NCBI GenBank assembly: GCA_947846985.1
Contig: CANTUZ010000006.1
Coordinates: 44,065,707-44,129,706, forward strand
Direction of reading: 5' to 3'
DNA length: 64,000 bases
Source of the DNA: Fratercula arctica
Lineage: Eukaryota; Chordata; Aves; Charadriiformes; Alcidae
Shown one piece after another: positions 1-10,613 of the stretch; positions within the stretch are counted from its first letter, which is position 1; the number at the start of each line of letters is the position of its first letter. The notes beneath the pieces were generated by a model, which searched no databases, was not told the origin of the DNA, and was given only the letters and a program-made list of their open reading frames with translations. Made by a program: the position numbers and the translations under genes.

Positions 1-792
1 CCCAAGGAAGGACTGCCACCTACAGTCCTTCAGACGTGCCTTCTGGTAGCATTCTGACATGTTCAACTCATTCTTTCGGCTTTTTTTTAATTATTAGTTC
101 TATATTTCTATTCTATTTCTACCAGATTCCAAATAATTTAATTTGCCTGTCCTCATTTAACTCTAATTGCCTTATTTTTTCCTACTCAATTGAATATTAT
201 TTAGAATTTGCTGTTGCCGTAGCAGCTTTGTCACTGAATAAACCAGACACACGTTTCCACAGAAGCATCCCTAGAGACACACCAACTGTAAGCTACAGAC
301 ACAATGCTTCCGATATTACTCACTTGTCTCATGATCTAAGCTTTTCTTGGAAAATACTATAAAAACCAGTTTTTATATTTTGCAACAGTAAACCTGAAAA
401 ACCTGCAGTGTTATCTTTTTTCAGGGTTTAGTCTGTTTCCACACACTCCTGTCCCACTGTCCTCAGTATCCGTGTTCCCTGAAAACTCAGCATTCAAGAT
501 AGGATAAGCATAGGTAAAGGGTATATGCTTAAAGCACTTCCTGCGCTCGGGAAGAGGGAAAAATACAGAGAGATACTGCTCTTCCGAGAACACTGGTATC
601 AACCTGTCCTACAAGACAGCAGCACGCTCAAACAGAGCTAGCAGCATTTGCTTGTGCACCCCTAACAGTCAGCACATCAGCTCAGGCTTTACACTAGGTT
701 TATCCTCAGCAGAAACTGAGAAATGTTATTTCTAGACTTGGCACAGCATCCTAGGTAGGATGGACCGAAAAGCTTCATGGCAGATACCGAAC

Positions 793-899
793 CTTTCATC
801 ATCTGTATCCGTGCCTTCTCTGTCCCTTTCTAGCTCTTTCAGCTTCCAGTTCCTGCGACGCTGGCGTTTGGTACGGTCATAGCTCTTCTTTATTAATAT
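793..899 (-). CDS. NMD3: NMD3 coding exon 13 (basic segment; donor uncertain)
   Basis: Encodes residues 402-436 plus two bases of Arg-437, with ILIKKSYDRTKRQRRRNWK and the acidic DTDDER end. The acceptor is ACTGTAG. The end at 793 uses donor GTTCGG, which preserves the frame expected from human NMD3. A second GT five bases further on (GTATCT) would shift the frame. No continuation of the protein is visible between 1 and 792. Confidence 0.9.
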
Positions 900-3800
900 C
901 TACAGTGAAAAACAAGTACTTACACATACATAACTTCAATACTACTGATGACACTCTTTCAAAACCCAAAACAACACTCAAGTCTGGACTTGGGAAATTG
1001 TAAAATCAGCTGAACAAATGGTAGAGTCAGTCTGGCGCTCAGAAGTTTTATATAGAATTTATAAGCATTTGTCAATTCAAACATTTCCAAACACTTTGCA
1101 TTATGACCTGAAGAGGCACATGCACACTGGAGTTGTAATACAGTTTTCACCACATAGTGCATAGTAATTTGAACAAAAACAACAAAGAGTAAGGTAAGTT
1201 AAAGTAAATGTATTATTTAACCACCACTCAAAAATTTAAGTAGTGAGAAAATAATTATCAAAATTAGAAGCTATTCAAATTCCAATATTAATATCCCCCC
1301 TTCCTTTTGGCACTATGGAACTAATGAGTATTCATTATAAAAATCATATTCCCTAATACCGCTGGGGAACGCGGAGAACTTTGTACAGAGAAAGAAAATG
1401 GTCTTACCACATCAGGAATATGGTGTGGATTCATCTTATTGGCAAACTCGTCATTTAAGTTGCAGTTTGCCAAGTCGAATCTAAAATGAAAACATATATT
1501 TTATCCTACCCTTCTATACAAGGCTACAAAATTGAACTCAATGTATCATATGCTTGTATTAAGGAGCAGCACTGTTTAAGTTACAGTTCCTAAGAAAGAT
1601 GTTTCTAAACGGAGTAGAGAGCAAATAAAAAATCCACATCAACACTGAGCCGTCATAACTATGAATAACTCTCAGAAGCTGCTGTTCCCATATTCTGTTC
1701 AGTAGCACTCCCCAGCCTCCTGAACCCAAGCAGCAATATCCACTGAGCTTCTGATGCGCTCACAACAGCTCCAATAACATGTTTAAGTCTGCTTGAGAAT
1801 CACCTAATTTGCTTAATCTTACAAAAATGTCACATTTGTCATTGCTGTATAAGATACTCACAATCAAACAGAAAGATCTTGCCTGGTATTTTAAAAAACC
1901 CTCTCATCTATTCGTGTCTAAGCTAGTATTCCAATCTGCACTTTAAAGTCAATGCTTCAGCTCTGTTATTGCTAACAGCCCTTTTCACAAAATTACTTCT
2001 GCTAGAAAAAGAAGACTTCCTCTATTAGGACGATCTCTTCGCAGCCAAGATGAAAGATTCTATCCCTTTTGCTGATTTCATTTAGAAATCAGAACAGTTC
2101 AAAACTTTCTTGATAATACATAAGCCTGTAGAGAATCCAGGGACTTTAGTCATTAAATAATCATTTAATAAAAAACAAGAAACAGAACAGACCCCAAGAC
2201 AAGGTCGCCGGGATTCAGAATGTGCCCCAAGTGAGTACAGCAGAAATACTGATGGTCTGTATTCAATTCCGAGGTTTTCTGTACCCAGGCTTCAGCCAGC
2301 GTGTGCTTGAGGAATGAAAAATAAAACACTCTTGTAATCAAACGCAGCTTAACTTGCTGTGCTATTACAATATTTGCACTGGTATATTACTGTTTCAAAT
2401 TACATTTGTAATTAAACTTGTATTTTGACATCAAGCATCCAGTGTATTGCTTGCTACTGCTCATTTCTCATCTTTACAAAAGTGAGGAAATGGACATGCC
2501 ACCCACTTTTCCCAAGAATTCTACTAAGGCTGTTTCTGTAACTAGACGCCTGTTTTGGTAGCTTTTTTTTAATTCTTAACTTTCAACTGTATACAGCTTT
2601 TGACTGAAAATAAAATGTTTGGTACCGATTCATTAATTCTGATTAAAAAGAAATGCTTATATACTTGAACAAAAAACAACTTAATAACTGAAGATTTGCA
2701 AAGCTAATATAAAATAATTTCAGTAATGACAGTAACAAATAGTTTAAACTCTTCAACAGAAAAGAATTTCTGAAAGTGGAATTCACATTGTGCAATTTCC
2801 AAACCAAAATACTGCCCACATCTTCCTGAGAACAGCTTTTCCCAGTACTAAGACACAGAAAAGCACACATCTGACTTTGCAAGGTAGAATGACTCAAAAC
2901 AGAGATTCAGCTGAGCAGGGGAGCAAGGGGAGAGGAAGGCCCAAAACATTGAATCAAATAGAGAGAACTTTTACCTTGTTTGATCTTGCCCCTGCACCTG
3001 CACCTTTTTTCTTTTCTTGAACCCTGTTGATATCCATAATGATAAATTCTTCTAGTTGTTTGGGGTGGAACAAGCTATTGAAAGGGTGGCGCCAGTAGGT
3101 ATTTCCATCAATTTCAGCAACTGGAAAAAAAACACCAGCACAGTCAATCATAAAGGACAGAATTTCTTGCCAAGAAATTAAAAGGAAGCATTGGCCAAAA
3201 CTCAGACAACTGCCAAACGCATTTTGTTCAAGTTTGTTATTTAACGCAAGTATTTAGGCCATGACCCGTATTGCAAACTCGTGCTACAAGAGCAGTTGAT
3301 CTGTGACAGCCAAACCACATATCACGTGTCTAAAGCACAGACCTTTTTATTCCCCTGGATGTTTTTTCTTACTAGAGGTATTTTGCTGGTAGAGCTTACG
3401 AGCAAACACAGCGCTTCTGGTACCAAAGTGGCTAGAATCATAATCCAGAGAAAAATTAGATGCCATCTAATTTTAGAGTAATATACCTGATAAAGGTATA
3501 GCAGAGACCTAGAACATCCATTAACACCACTGAGCCTCTACATTTTGCCTAGGATACTATGGAAATCAAGCTTAGAGAACTTTGTCTAAGTTGGCAATTA
3601 AGTTTCTACATCAATGATTGTACAGATAGATTTACAACATTAAGATATAAAAATACAAGATTTCATGAAAACAAAAAAACCAAAAATAAAGAAAAATCAG
3701 ATGCTACCATAGTGCAGAAATGAACCCGTAACTTACTCTGGAGAGTGCGAGGATCGATGAGGTGGATGGTACTTGTTACTCTAATGCACACGCAGATCTG

Positions 3801-6800
3801 GCTCATGTTACCAAGACTTTGCGCCAGTTTTGGTGACAGACATACAACATTGTCCTGCATACAAACAGAAAATAATTTACACTCATATTTCCTTAATTTT
3901 TAACCAAGTCTTTAGAGAAATCTGAAATAGATTTTTAAACTTTATATTTCCAGTTCTCCACCCAATATCGCCAGTAGCTTCCTCAAGATAGCTGCAATCT
4001 GCACTTCCCATGTTTCATGGGGAGTAGACCCCTCCCCACGCCCCCAGATACCCAATAAATCAGGCTTCCATCACCAAAACCAAACTCTAGCCACTTCATA
4101 CAATACCCTGAAGATGAACTAGAGAAGAGCTACCTTGCATATTGGAACAATTTCCACAGAGAAAGTGCTTTTGTAATTGTAGACATTACTATGAATATCA
4201 TGCGAGATCAAACGTTGGGATGATTTTGATCTATAAAATAATAAAAATAGAGGCTTCAGGCAGCAAGAACGACATTACTTGAAACAGAAGCTAATCAGCA
4301 ATGAAAGTATATAGCTACGTACTACAAATACAAAAATTAAGGCACTAGAAAAATGCATGAGGGTTAGTTTTACAATGGCCAAGTGGAAAACACGGGACTT
4401 CTGTACAAGGAATTTTGTCTGTTTAACTAGAATACAGCTTCCTTACACTTTCACTTATAAAATTCTTTAAAAGTGAAGGATAAAAGACACTTCCCAAAAG
4501 CTTTTGGATATTCAAGGCAATAAACATAAATTATATACCTAGATGGAACTGTACACTGAAGAAAGTCAACCATCTTCTGGGCCTGTTGCTTTGAAGAATA
4601 ATAAAAATCCAGGCCATCTTGAAGAAAAGAAAGCTTGATGAACATATCTATCTCATCTCAAGCACTATGGTTTTTTTGCAAACACAATACATAAGCTAAG
4701 TAATCTGCTGCTTATCTGCACATAGCTACTATCACAAGCACTCTTCCAGTATAGAACAGGTTAGTCTATTCCACCTCAAGGCTAACAAGCCACCTCACCT
4801 TACCATGGATTTCTTTGATGCGAAGCGTATTTTGATGAAGCCTGTGTTTTAAAATCAGCTGCTCCAAATAGTAGAAAGTCTTCTTGTGCAGAGTCTAAAA
4901 AAAAAAGGATAAAATTATCAAGGTTATTTAAGAACCGTCTAGTGCAAATGCAGTATCCCTGAAGAATAAACATTTATGTGAAGAGATCATCTAGAAATGG
5001 AACAGGCCAAAGTCTATTCCAAGTAACAAAAAGATTTCAATTTCAGCTTCCGTTTCTCATTTTTTGTGTAACTGATTGCTAGACATACTATTTTCTTTAA
5101 AGAGAAATTAAATATTTATAAACAATCTGTCACACTGTTTCTAACATTACCTTAAAATACAGAAGGATACTTTGTAATTCACACAAGACCCTCCTGCCAG
5201 CCACCATTTAAAAAGAGTATGCTGATAATACCAGACAGCAGAGAGGAAGATTTTCTAAACTAAGATCAGCATGAAAAAAGCCTCAACCTTAAACATAAAA
5301 AGTATCACTCTGGCAGTCAGCAAGTGTGAACGCATCTTTTTCTGAGAAAATAATCTAAATATTTGTCCGCCCGATCGTTCTGCCACGAACAAATGAAAAT
5401 TCAGTTTGGCTCTACCTTTTGCCTGACTTGCACTACAGCTTTCCAGAAATCCTTAGCTTCAATCCTATGACAGTCTTCACACATTTGAGACTGAACTATA
5501 TATTCCACCACAAATACTTGCTGAAGAACTGCTCCATTTATCACCTGCAAAACAGAAGTTTAAAAGGTTTCCTTGTTAGTCCTGTCAAGACAGAAAGCTA
5601 GTCTACTACAGCATTCTGAAATAACTTCCATACTATACTAAAACTATGTGACAGACATCTATATTTGGGTCACAAATGTTAGTAGTATTTTCCCAACTTT
5701 ACTGGAAGAGCTGATAATCCTTTTCAAACTGTGATGAATGGCACTTTAATGACAAAATTTAGTCAGGATGCAAACAATATTCTTTCAAGATAAGCCAGTA
5801 AACACATGCTGGATTTTACCAGAGAGAAACACTTCCCTAAAATGCAATAATAATAAAAAATTAATAAAACAATACTGTTTGCCATAAAAGCTTTTAAAAA
5901 GCCACACACAGCCTACCGTACTCCAGTTACCTCTTTCTGAACAGTCAGTTTCAGCTTCAGCCTCTTAGAATGTGGTTCGGTCCAAATAAAGCCTGCGTCA
6001 ATCAGCCGGACCTGCCAGTGGGAAAGAACAAGAACTCAGCTACTGCTGCCAGCAGTTGTACTAGTACACGTTAAAAACATGCAGCTCTAACTACCAGAAA
6101 GCACAAGCTTAATGGTATAGCTTGTAATTCCTCAACCAAGTGAGGAAGTGAATAACCTTAATTAAAAACATACGTATCAGTATACCAGACCAAATTAATA
6201 ACGCTCATTTAGAACACAGAGTCTGATCTGCCTATGGTGATGCAACCTCAGCCTGTCACACCAGAGTAACTGAATACACTATTCAACAGTATCTCTGGAT
6301 GCCATGTAATGATGAATTTGGATAGTTTAATGGTTTTCTCAGGACTTAAAACCCAATTTAATCTCTAAAACTAAGAACATGCAAATTTACTGCAGCAAAA
6401 GATATATTTTGTATAATTAAGTACTAACCGAATAGAAAGAAGCTCAGTAAGGCAACCTAATTCAAACCTTGATGACCATGGGAAGAATTTTTTTGCCCAA
6501 AACACCAGCTCAGATTTTTTTCCTCTGGTAAGATTCTGAACCTAAGAGATACTTTATTCAGCTTAAACATGTGACTTTCAGTTTAATCTATACATACACC
6601 TCTGCAAACCTCTTTCATACCATCATAAACCAGTAAGAACAAGTACTGTATAAACAATTTTTAAAACATGTAAAAAGAAAACTAAAATTAAGGCACATTA
6701 AAAACATGTTAGTTTCTTTCAGTTAATTATGCTCAACTCCCATCTATACAGTAACAATTGTGCAGTACACATTATGCTTTAAGTCACAGAATTGCACTGC

Positions 6801-8643
6801 AAGTCTCCTCAGTATGCCTAGAAATTTTTTGTTAGAGGCTGTCCTTACCGGATCTTCCACAATTCTAGAATAGAGTTATTTGAGAAGAGATTGTCATTCT
6901 CTATGTTTAATATAAATCAGTTGATAAGCTCTAGGCAAGTACAAACTCCTGCTCTGGAAGGATTGAACCCTGTATGTTACCTGGACTTCACTTTATGCAG
7001 TACCAACGGACACACTATGAAATACCAGTAGAATTAGCTACTCACCTTGCTCAGTGAAGCTTTGATTTTTTTAAGACACAAAGCAAGAAGCTCTCTTGAT
7101 TCTAAGGTACATTGAATCCAGGTTCCTGGAGGCTGAAGATACCTATGACACAGGAAGCATTTTACAGCACATGAAGCTGGTTCAGCAAATTAAACCACTC
7201 AAAAGTTGAGCAGTTATTTACCAAGCTTTCAGTTTTATTATCAACTATGCAGCTACACCTTTTCCCTCCCGAAGCATTATGATTTTGGGGAAAAAACTTT
7301 TTAGCAGGGCCTATCGTGATAGGACAAGGGGTAATGGTGTTAAATTAAGAATGTAGGTTTAGACTAGATATAAGGAAGAAATGTTTTACACTGACTGAGG
7401 GTGGTAACACACTGGCACAGGTTACCAGAGAGGTAGTAGATGCCACCATTCTATCCTATGATTCTAAGACTCATGGATCCCAAGTGCATTCACACTTTTA
7501 CTGCAATCTGTACCAATTTGCTCACTTTTTTCTTTCAGAAGCATAGAATGGTTAGAGTTGGAAGGGACCTTAACGATCATCCAGCTCCATCCCCCTGCCC
7601 TGGGCAGGGACACCTCCCACCAGACCAGGTTGCTCCAAGCCCCATCCAGCCTGGCCTTGAACCCCTCCAGGGATGGGGCAGCCACAGCTGCTCTGGGCAA
7701 CCTGGGCCAGTGTCTCACCACCCTCACACTCAAGAATTTCTTCTTAATATCTAATCTGAATCTCCCCTCTTTCAGTTTAAAACCATTCCCTCTTGCCCTA
7801 TTGTTCCACTCCCTGATCCAGAGTCCCTCCCCGTCTTTCCTGTAGCCCCTTTAGGGGCTGGAAGGGGCTCTAAGGTCTCCCCGGAGCCTTCTCTTCTCCA
7901 GGCTGAACGACCCCAATCTCTCAGCCTGTCCTCACAGCAGAGGGGCTTCAGCCCTCGGAGCATCTTCGCGGCCTCCTCAGGAAGCATTTACTCCGACAGG
8001 ACCATAAACTCACTCATTTCAACCTTCTCGGTCACACATACCAACACCTTTCTACTTCCACAAGAAGAGAAATACAGGCATGTGCTGGAAAACACGCAAA
8101 CCGGCACCGCCGAGACCCGCCGCCCATGAGATGGCGGCCCCCCGCCCCCTCCCCGTCCTCCACCGGCGGAGATGGTGGGGGGGACGCGGCTGCCCACCTT
8201 TCGCACTGCTTGCAGAAGTGGAGGGTGCCCTGCTTGGGGATGCCCTCGGTGATGTCCACCTGGGCCCGCAGGCAGCCCACGCACATGTTGGCCGGGTTGG
8301 GCGGGATGGCCACGCCGCACTGGCAGCAGAGGCTGGAACACAGAAAAGGAAAAGTCAGTCACGAACAGCAACGCTGCCCTCAGGGGCGACAGCCACGGGA
8401 GCCTCACTGAGAGCCGAAGGTACGCGTACCTTTTATTTGAGTTTTTTTAAAGAAAGGTGGTGGCCCAGGAGAGCTGTCACCCGCCACCCCGGCTCACGGC
8501 CGCCCGGGTACCTCCCCCCCACAACGCTGCAGCGGGTCACCCTGAGGCCGGGGCCCGGCCGGCAAAGCCCCACCGCCCCGGAGCCCTCCCGCCGCTTACA
8601 TGTTGCCTTGGGTGGGGGCTGCCGGCCCCGTCATATACTCCAT
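793..8643 (-). CDS. NMD3: NMD3, 60S ribosomal export protein (13 coding exons, 3' end outside window)
   Basis: NMD3 binds nascent 60S subunits and bridges them to the CRM1 export receptor. The reading frame joins, with matching phases, exons 8643-8600, 8332-8198, 7142-7046, 6011-5931, 5544-5416, 4894-4804, 4617-4539, 4230-4134, 3854-3737, 3120-2975, 2305-2193, 1480-1408 and 899-793 (1310 nt). The product starts MEYMTGPAAPTQGN and closely follows human NMD3 as I remember it; the split Arg-437 falls exactly where the human protein has residue 437. The N-terminal zinc-binding region shows Cys pairs at residues 17/20, 32/35, 55/58 and 141/144. The C-terminal acidic tail, about 66 residues including the export-signal region, is not present and must lie below position 1. 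The basic run KRQRRR after residue 411 fits the known nuclear-localisation region. Every junction is GT-AG on the minus strand. Exon 11 has a weak donor (GTCTGT) and exon 13 an uncertain one (GTTCGG). Confidence 0.97.
1408..1480 (-). CDS. NMD3: NMD3 coding exon 12
   Basis: Completes Gly-377 and encodes residues 378-401, FDLANCNLNDEFANKMN followed by PHHIPDV. The acceptor is TTTTAG and the donor GTAAGA. Confidence 0.96.
2193..2305 (-). CDS. NMD3: NMD3 coding exon 11
   Basis: Encodes residues 340-376 plus two bases of Gly-377, with AWVQKTSELNTDHQYF and THLGHILNPGDLVL. The boundary is fixed by reading frame into exon 12. The donor sequence is GTCTGT, poor at +3 to +5, so its use is inferred from frame and homology. 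Confidence 0.94.
2975..3120 (-). CDS. NMD3: NMD3 coding exon 10
   Basis: Completes Ile-291 and encodes residues 292-339, with AEIDGNTYWRHPFNSLFHPK and a low-complexity KKKGAGAGA stretch before the donor GTAAAA. The human protein has a similar Ala/Gly run here, so I do not treat it as an insertion. Confidence 0.96.
3737..3854 (-). CDS. NMD3: NMD3 coding exon 9
   Basis: Encodes residues 252-290 plus one base of Ile-291, reading DNVVCLSPKLAQSLGNMSQ onward to RTLQ. The donor GTAAGT is consensus and sets the end one base after the CAG codon. The acceptor is ATGCAG. Confidence 0.96.
4134..4230 (-). CDS. NMD3: NMD3 coding exon 8
   Basis: Completes Arg-219 and encodes residues 220-251, with SQRLISHDIHSNVYNYKS and VEIVPICK. 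The acceptor is TTATAG and the donor GTAGCT. Confidence 0.96.
4539..4617 (-). CDS. NMD3: NMD3 coding exon 7
   Basis: Completes Asp-193 and encodes up to the split Arg-219, with the conserved GLDFYYSSKQQAQKMVDFL segment. The acceptor is TTCAAG and the donor GTATAT. Confidence 0.96.
4804..4894 (-). CDS. NMD3: NMD3 coding exon 6
   Basis: Encodes residues 163-192 plus one base of Asp-193, reading TLHKKTFYYLEQLILK and then HQNTLRIKEIH. The acceptor is TTTTAG and the donor GTAAGG. Confidence 0.96.
5416..5544 (-). CDS. NMD3: NMD3 coding exon 5 (second zinc-binding site)
   Basis: Encodes residues 120-162, with the motif QMCEDCHR giving Cys-141 and Cys-144, and the conserved KDFWKAVVQVRQK end. It is 129 nt, phase 0 at both ends. 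The acceptor is TTTGCAG and the donor GTAGAG. Confidence 0.96.
5931..6011 (-). CDS. NMD3: NMD3 coding exon 4
   Basis: Encodes residues 93-119, beginning VRLIDAGFIWTEPHS and ending LTVQKE. It is 81 nt, phase 0 at both ends. The acceptor is TGGCAG and the donor GTAACT. Confidence 0.96.
7046..7142 (-). CDS. NMD3: NMD3 coding exon 3
   Basis: Encodes residues 61-92, beginning YLQPPGTWIQC and ending KASLSK. It holds a single conserved Cys (residue 71) after the zinc-binding pairs. The acceptor is CATAG and the donor GTGAGT, with phase 2 at the start and phase 0 at the end. Confidence 0.96.
7306..7469 (+). repeat. CR1-type LINE 3' fragment (NMD3 intron 2)
   Basis: Diverged CR1 3' end: the block GATATAAGGAAGAAATG, then a GAGGGTGGTAACACACTGG segment and a terminal ATTCTATCCTATGATTCT tail. 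Parts of the middle are missing. It is antisense to NMD3 and lies within about 75 bases of an oppositely oriented CR1 copy. Confidence 0.8.
7543..7987 (-). repeat. CR1-type LINE fragment, reverse orientation (NMD3 intron 2)
   Basis: Reverse-complement CR1 3' region of about 445 bases. It starts with the terminal CATAGAATGGTTAGAGTTGG block and continues through the GGAAGGGACCTTAA and GCCTGGCCTTGAAC segments to CTTCTCCAGGCTGAAC and the segment ending near CTTCGCGGCCTCCTC. It shares NMD3's orientation and gives spurious open frames on both strands. Confidence 0.92.
8198..8332 (-). CDS. NMD3: NMD3 coding exon 2 (first zinc-binding Cys pairs)
   Basis: Encodes residues 15-60 from ILCCQCG to KQCER, carrying three CxxC-type pairs and the hallmark PPNPANMC and DITEGIPKQ motifs. 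The acceptor is TTCCAG and the donor GTGGGC. It lies inside the CpG island, which explains its high GC third positions compared with later exons. Confidence 0.96.
8600..8643 (-). CDS. NMD3: NMD3 coding exon 1 (start codon)
   Basis: Encodes residues 1-14 plus two bases of codon 15. The ATG at 8643-8641 is chosen because the protein start MEYM matches the human one. Its context GCCGCCATGG is a strong Kozak site. The donor is GTAAGC. The frame stays open upstream to another strong ATG at 8766-8764 (see findings). Confidence 0.93.
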
Positions 8644-8758
8644 GGCGGCGGCGACACACGCGGCTCCGCTTTCCGGGCGTGAGAGGAAGGGGAGGAGGGC
8701 GGCGGAACGGCGAGAGGCCGGCAGGGAGGAGCGGAGGGACGGGCTGCGGGCAGCGGCA

Positions 8759-8771
8759 GTCGCCATCTTGC
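8759..8771 (-). promoter_or_regulatory. YY1-type motif near the NMD3 transcription start
   Basis: On the minus strand this reads GCAAGATGGCGAC, matching the AAGATGGCG core of the YY1 site. In mammals this site typically sits just downstream of start sites of TATA-less housekeeping promoters. It lies 120 bases upstream of the NMD3 start codon. The ATG inside it is in frame with NMD3. Confidence 0.55.
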
Positions 8772-8995
8772 GGCTGCGGCTTTCTGCCGGCGTGTGAATG
8801 CGGCTTGCGAATAACATTGTAATTCATGATGCTGTGAAACATTAATTCTTTTTTTTGTGTGTGTGTGTGAAAATCACGGGATTTGATCCATCCATCTTCC
8901 TCCCCCGTGTTGTTGTTGTTGTAGGAGGCGGCGGCAGTACGGTACAACCCGGAGAGACCTCATAGCCACTTCCAGTGCCTGAAGGGGCCTACGGG

Positions 8996-9283
8996 AAAGC
9001 GGGGGACTGTAGCGATAGGACGAGGGGGAACGGTTTCAAACTGAAAGAGCGGACATTTATATTAGATATTAGGAAGAAATTCGTGACACTGAGGGTGGTG
9101 AGACACTGGCCCAGGCTGCCCAGAGAAGCTGTGGCTGCCCCATCCCTGGAGGTGTTCAAGGCCAGGCTGGATGGGGCTTGGAGCAACCTGGTCTGGTGGG
9201 AGGTGTCCCTGCCCAGGGCAGGGGGGTGGAACTGGATGATCGTTAAAGTCCTTTCCAACCCAAACTATTCTATGATTCTATAA
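8996..9283 (+). repeat. CR1-type LINE 3' fragment upstream of NMD3
   Basis: Well-preserved CR1 3' end: GGAAGAAATTCGTGACACTG, TGAGACACTGGCCCAGGCTG, GGTGTTCAAGGCCAGGCTGG, and the tail ATTCTATGATTCTAT. It lies about 230 bases upstream of the YY1-type motif, in the NMD3 5' flank. It is inverted relative to the CR1 copy at 7543-7987. Confidence 0.93.
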
Positions 9284-10186
9284 ATCTCGTTGGCTTCTTG
9301 TATTCTTCCTTTGTCTGTTAGATTTATGTCCTAATTCATTTTTTTTTTTCATGGAAAAGCGCAGCATTTATTTATTAGCATGGGGGCTGATCTGAGAGGT
9401 ATGGCACATCTGCAAATCCTGCCGAAATCGGTGTGGACTGGTGCTGTCAGCAATGCACGAGGAGGTGGTCGCTTTCAACAGTAATTGATTCTTAATGGTT
9501 TCTGCTAATTTATCTTCAAGAAATACTGCTTTGAAACAGTTTTATTATTGTTTGAACCTGTCTGTCAACTCTTTAAGTGCGTTTTAAAAAGAATTTCCAA
9601 CTTTGGTGGAAAGAGTAATAAAAGGGATGTTTGGCATTAAATTTATATTACTTTCAGTACTGATTTTGAAAAGACTCTTAGTTTCAGAATTAACTAGCTA
9701 CTTTCCACATCTGCCAGCAACATTTTACCACTTTGTAGAAACAGGTAAAACCAAAGTGCCTGAACAACTATTCTGGTTGAGGATTCAGTTTTGATTTTAA
9801 ATCATTATCAATCAGGAATGAGTAGGATTCTCATCACTAATTATAAAGGATTAAACTATGTTAAATATTAGATCCCTTTAATTTACTGCTAGGACTTAAT
9901 GTGAAACTAGCCCCAGAACCGACGGGCAGTTGCCAGTTTCTGAAGGGAGGATACAGTTCAAGTAGTAGAATAAGAGCACATTATTTTAACAGATGTCAGT
10001 CATCTATTGTCTTCATGATGTTCCAGTTCCTAGCAAAGCCTTGTTGGATTTTGAGAAAATTTATTTATAAAGTTATGTTTTGTGGAAATAAAATATTTTA
10101 AAATTTTTAAGAGTTCACCTTCCAGACTGGTGCTTGTCCCCCAGTACAAGAAAAACTTGATCAACTCGAGTGAGTTCAGCAGCTGC

Positions 10187-10613
10187 CACCAAGATGGCTG
10201 GGGCTGGAGCCCTTTCCCCGTGAAGAGCTGGAGGGACTGGGGCTGGCTCAGCCTGGAGAAGAGGTGGCTTTGAGGGAACCTAAGAGCAGCCACCCAGACC
10301 GATGAGGAGGTCATGGAGGAGAAGCAGCCTGTCTCTTCCCAGTGGTGTGTGGTGGTGGGTGGGTGAGAGGCAACAGGCATAAATTGAAAGAAGAAAGATT
10401 CAGAGTAGTTTAAGGAAAAACTTTTCCACCATGAGGCCAGTCAGGAACAGGAGCAGGGTTGCCTATGGACTTGTGCAGTCTCTGTCCTTGGAGGGTGTCA
10501 GGCCTAAGCTGGTTAAAATGCTGAGCAACCTGCTCTGGCTTCATGTTTGACCCTGATTTCATCAGGAGGTTGGACTAGAGAACCTCCTGAGATCCCTCCC
10601 AGCCTGCATGATC
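10187..10613 (+). repeat. Older, diverged CR1-type LINE fragment
   Basis: Recognisable but eroded CR1: GGCTCAGCCTGGAGAAGAGG near the start, a GGAAAAACTTTTCCACCATG segment in the middle, and GGTTGGACTAGAGAACCTCC with CCTCCCAGCC near the end. It lacks the ATTCTATG tail. The divergence suggests it is older than the copies at 7.5 and 9.0 kb. Confidence 0.75.

Larger units (their letters stand above)
1..8599 (-). other. NMD3: NMD3 introns
   Basis: Introns occupy 900-1407, 1481-2192, 2306-2974, 3121-3736, 3855-4133, 4231-4538, 4618-4803, 4895-5415, 5545-5930, 6012-7045, 7143-8197 and 8333-8599, plus 1-792 as the start of an intron that continues outside. They are AT-rich. Apart from the two CR1 fragments in 7143-8197 I see no nested gene or RNA in them. 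Confidence 0.85.
8080..8805. promoter_or_regulatory. NMD3: CpG island covering the NMD3 promoter and first two exons
   Basis: The stretch is strongly GC- and CpG-rich against an AT-rich background and spans NMD3 exons 1 and 2. This is the usual layout for a housekeeping ribosome-biogenesis gene. No TATA box is evident just upstream of the NMD3 start. Long open frames on both strands here are a by-product of the GC content. Confidence 0.8.

Noticed and set aside
7440..7845. Overlapping open frames on both strands near 7.5-7.8 kb and 9.0-9.3 kb
   Set aside because: They translate CR1 3' non-coding sequence. The same peptides recur at each CR1 copy, including the one at 36.3 kb.
8080..8947. Plus-strand 200-codon and minus-strand 136- and 139-codon frames around NMD3 exon 1
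   Set aside because: These are GC-rich shadows of the NMD3 CpG island. Only the frame carrying MEYM and PPNPANMC is homologous to a known protein.
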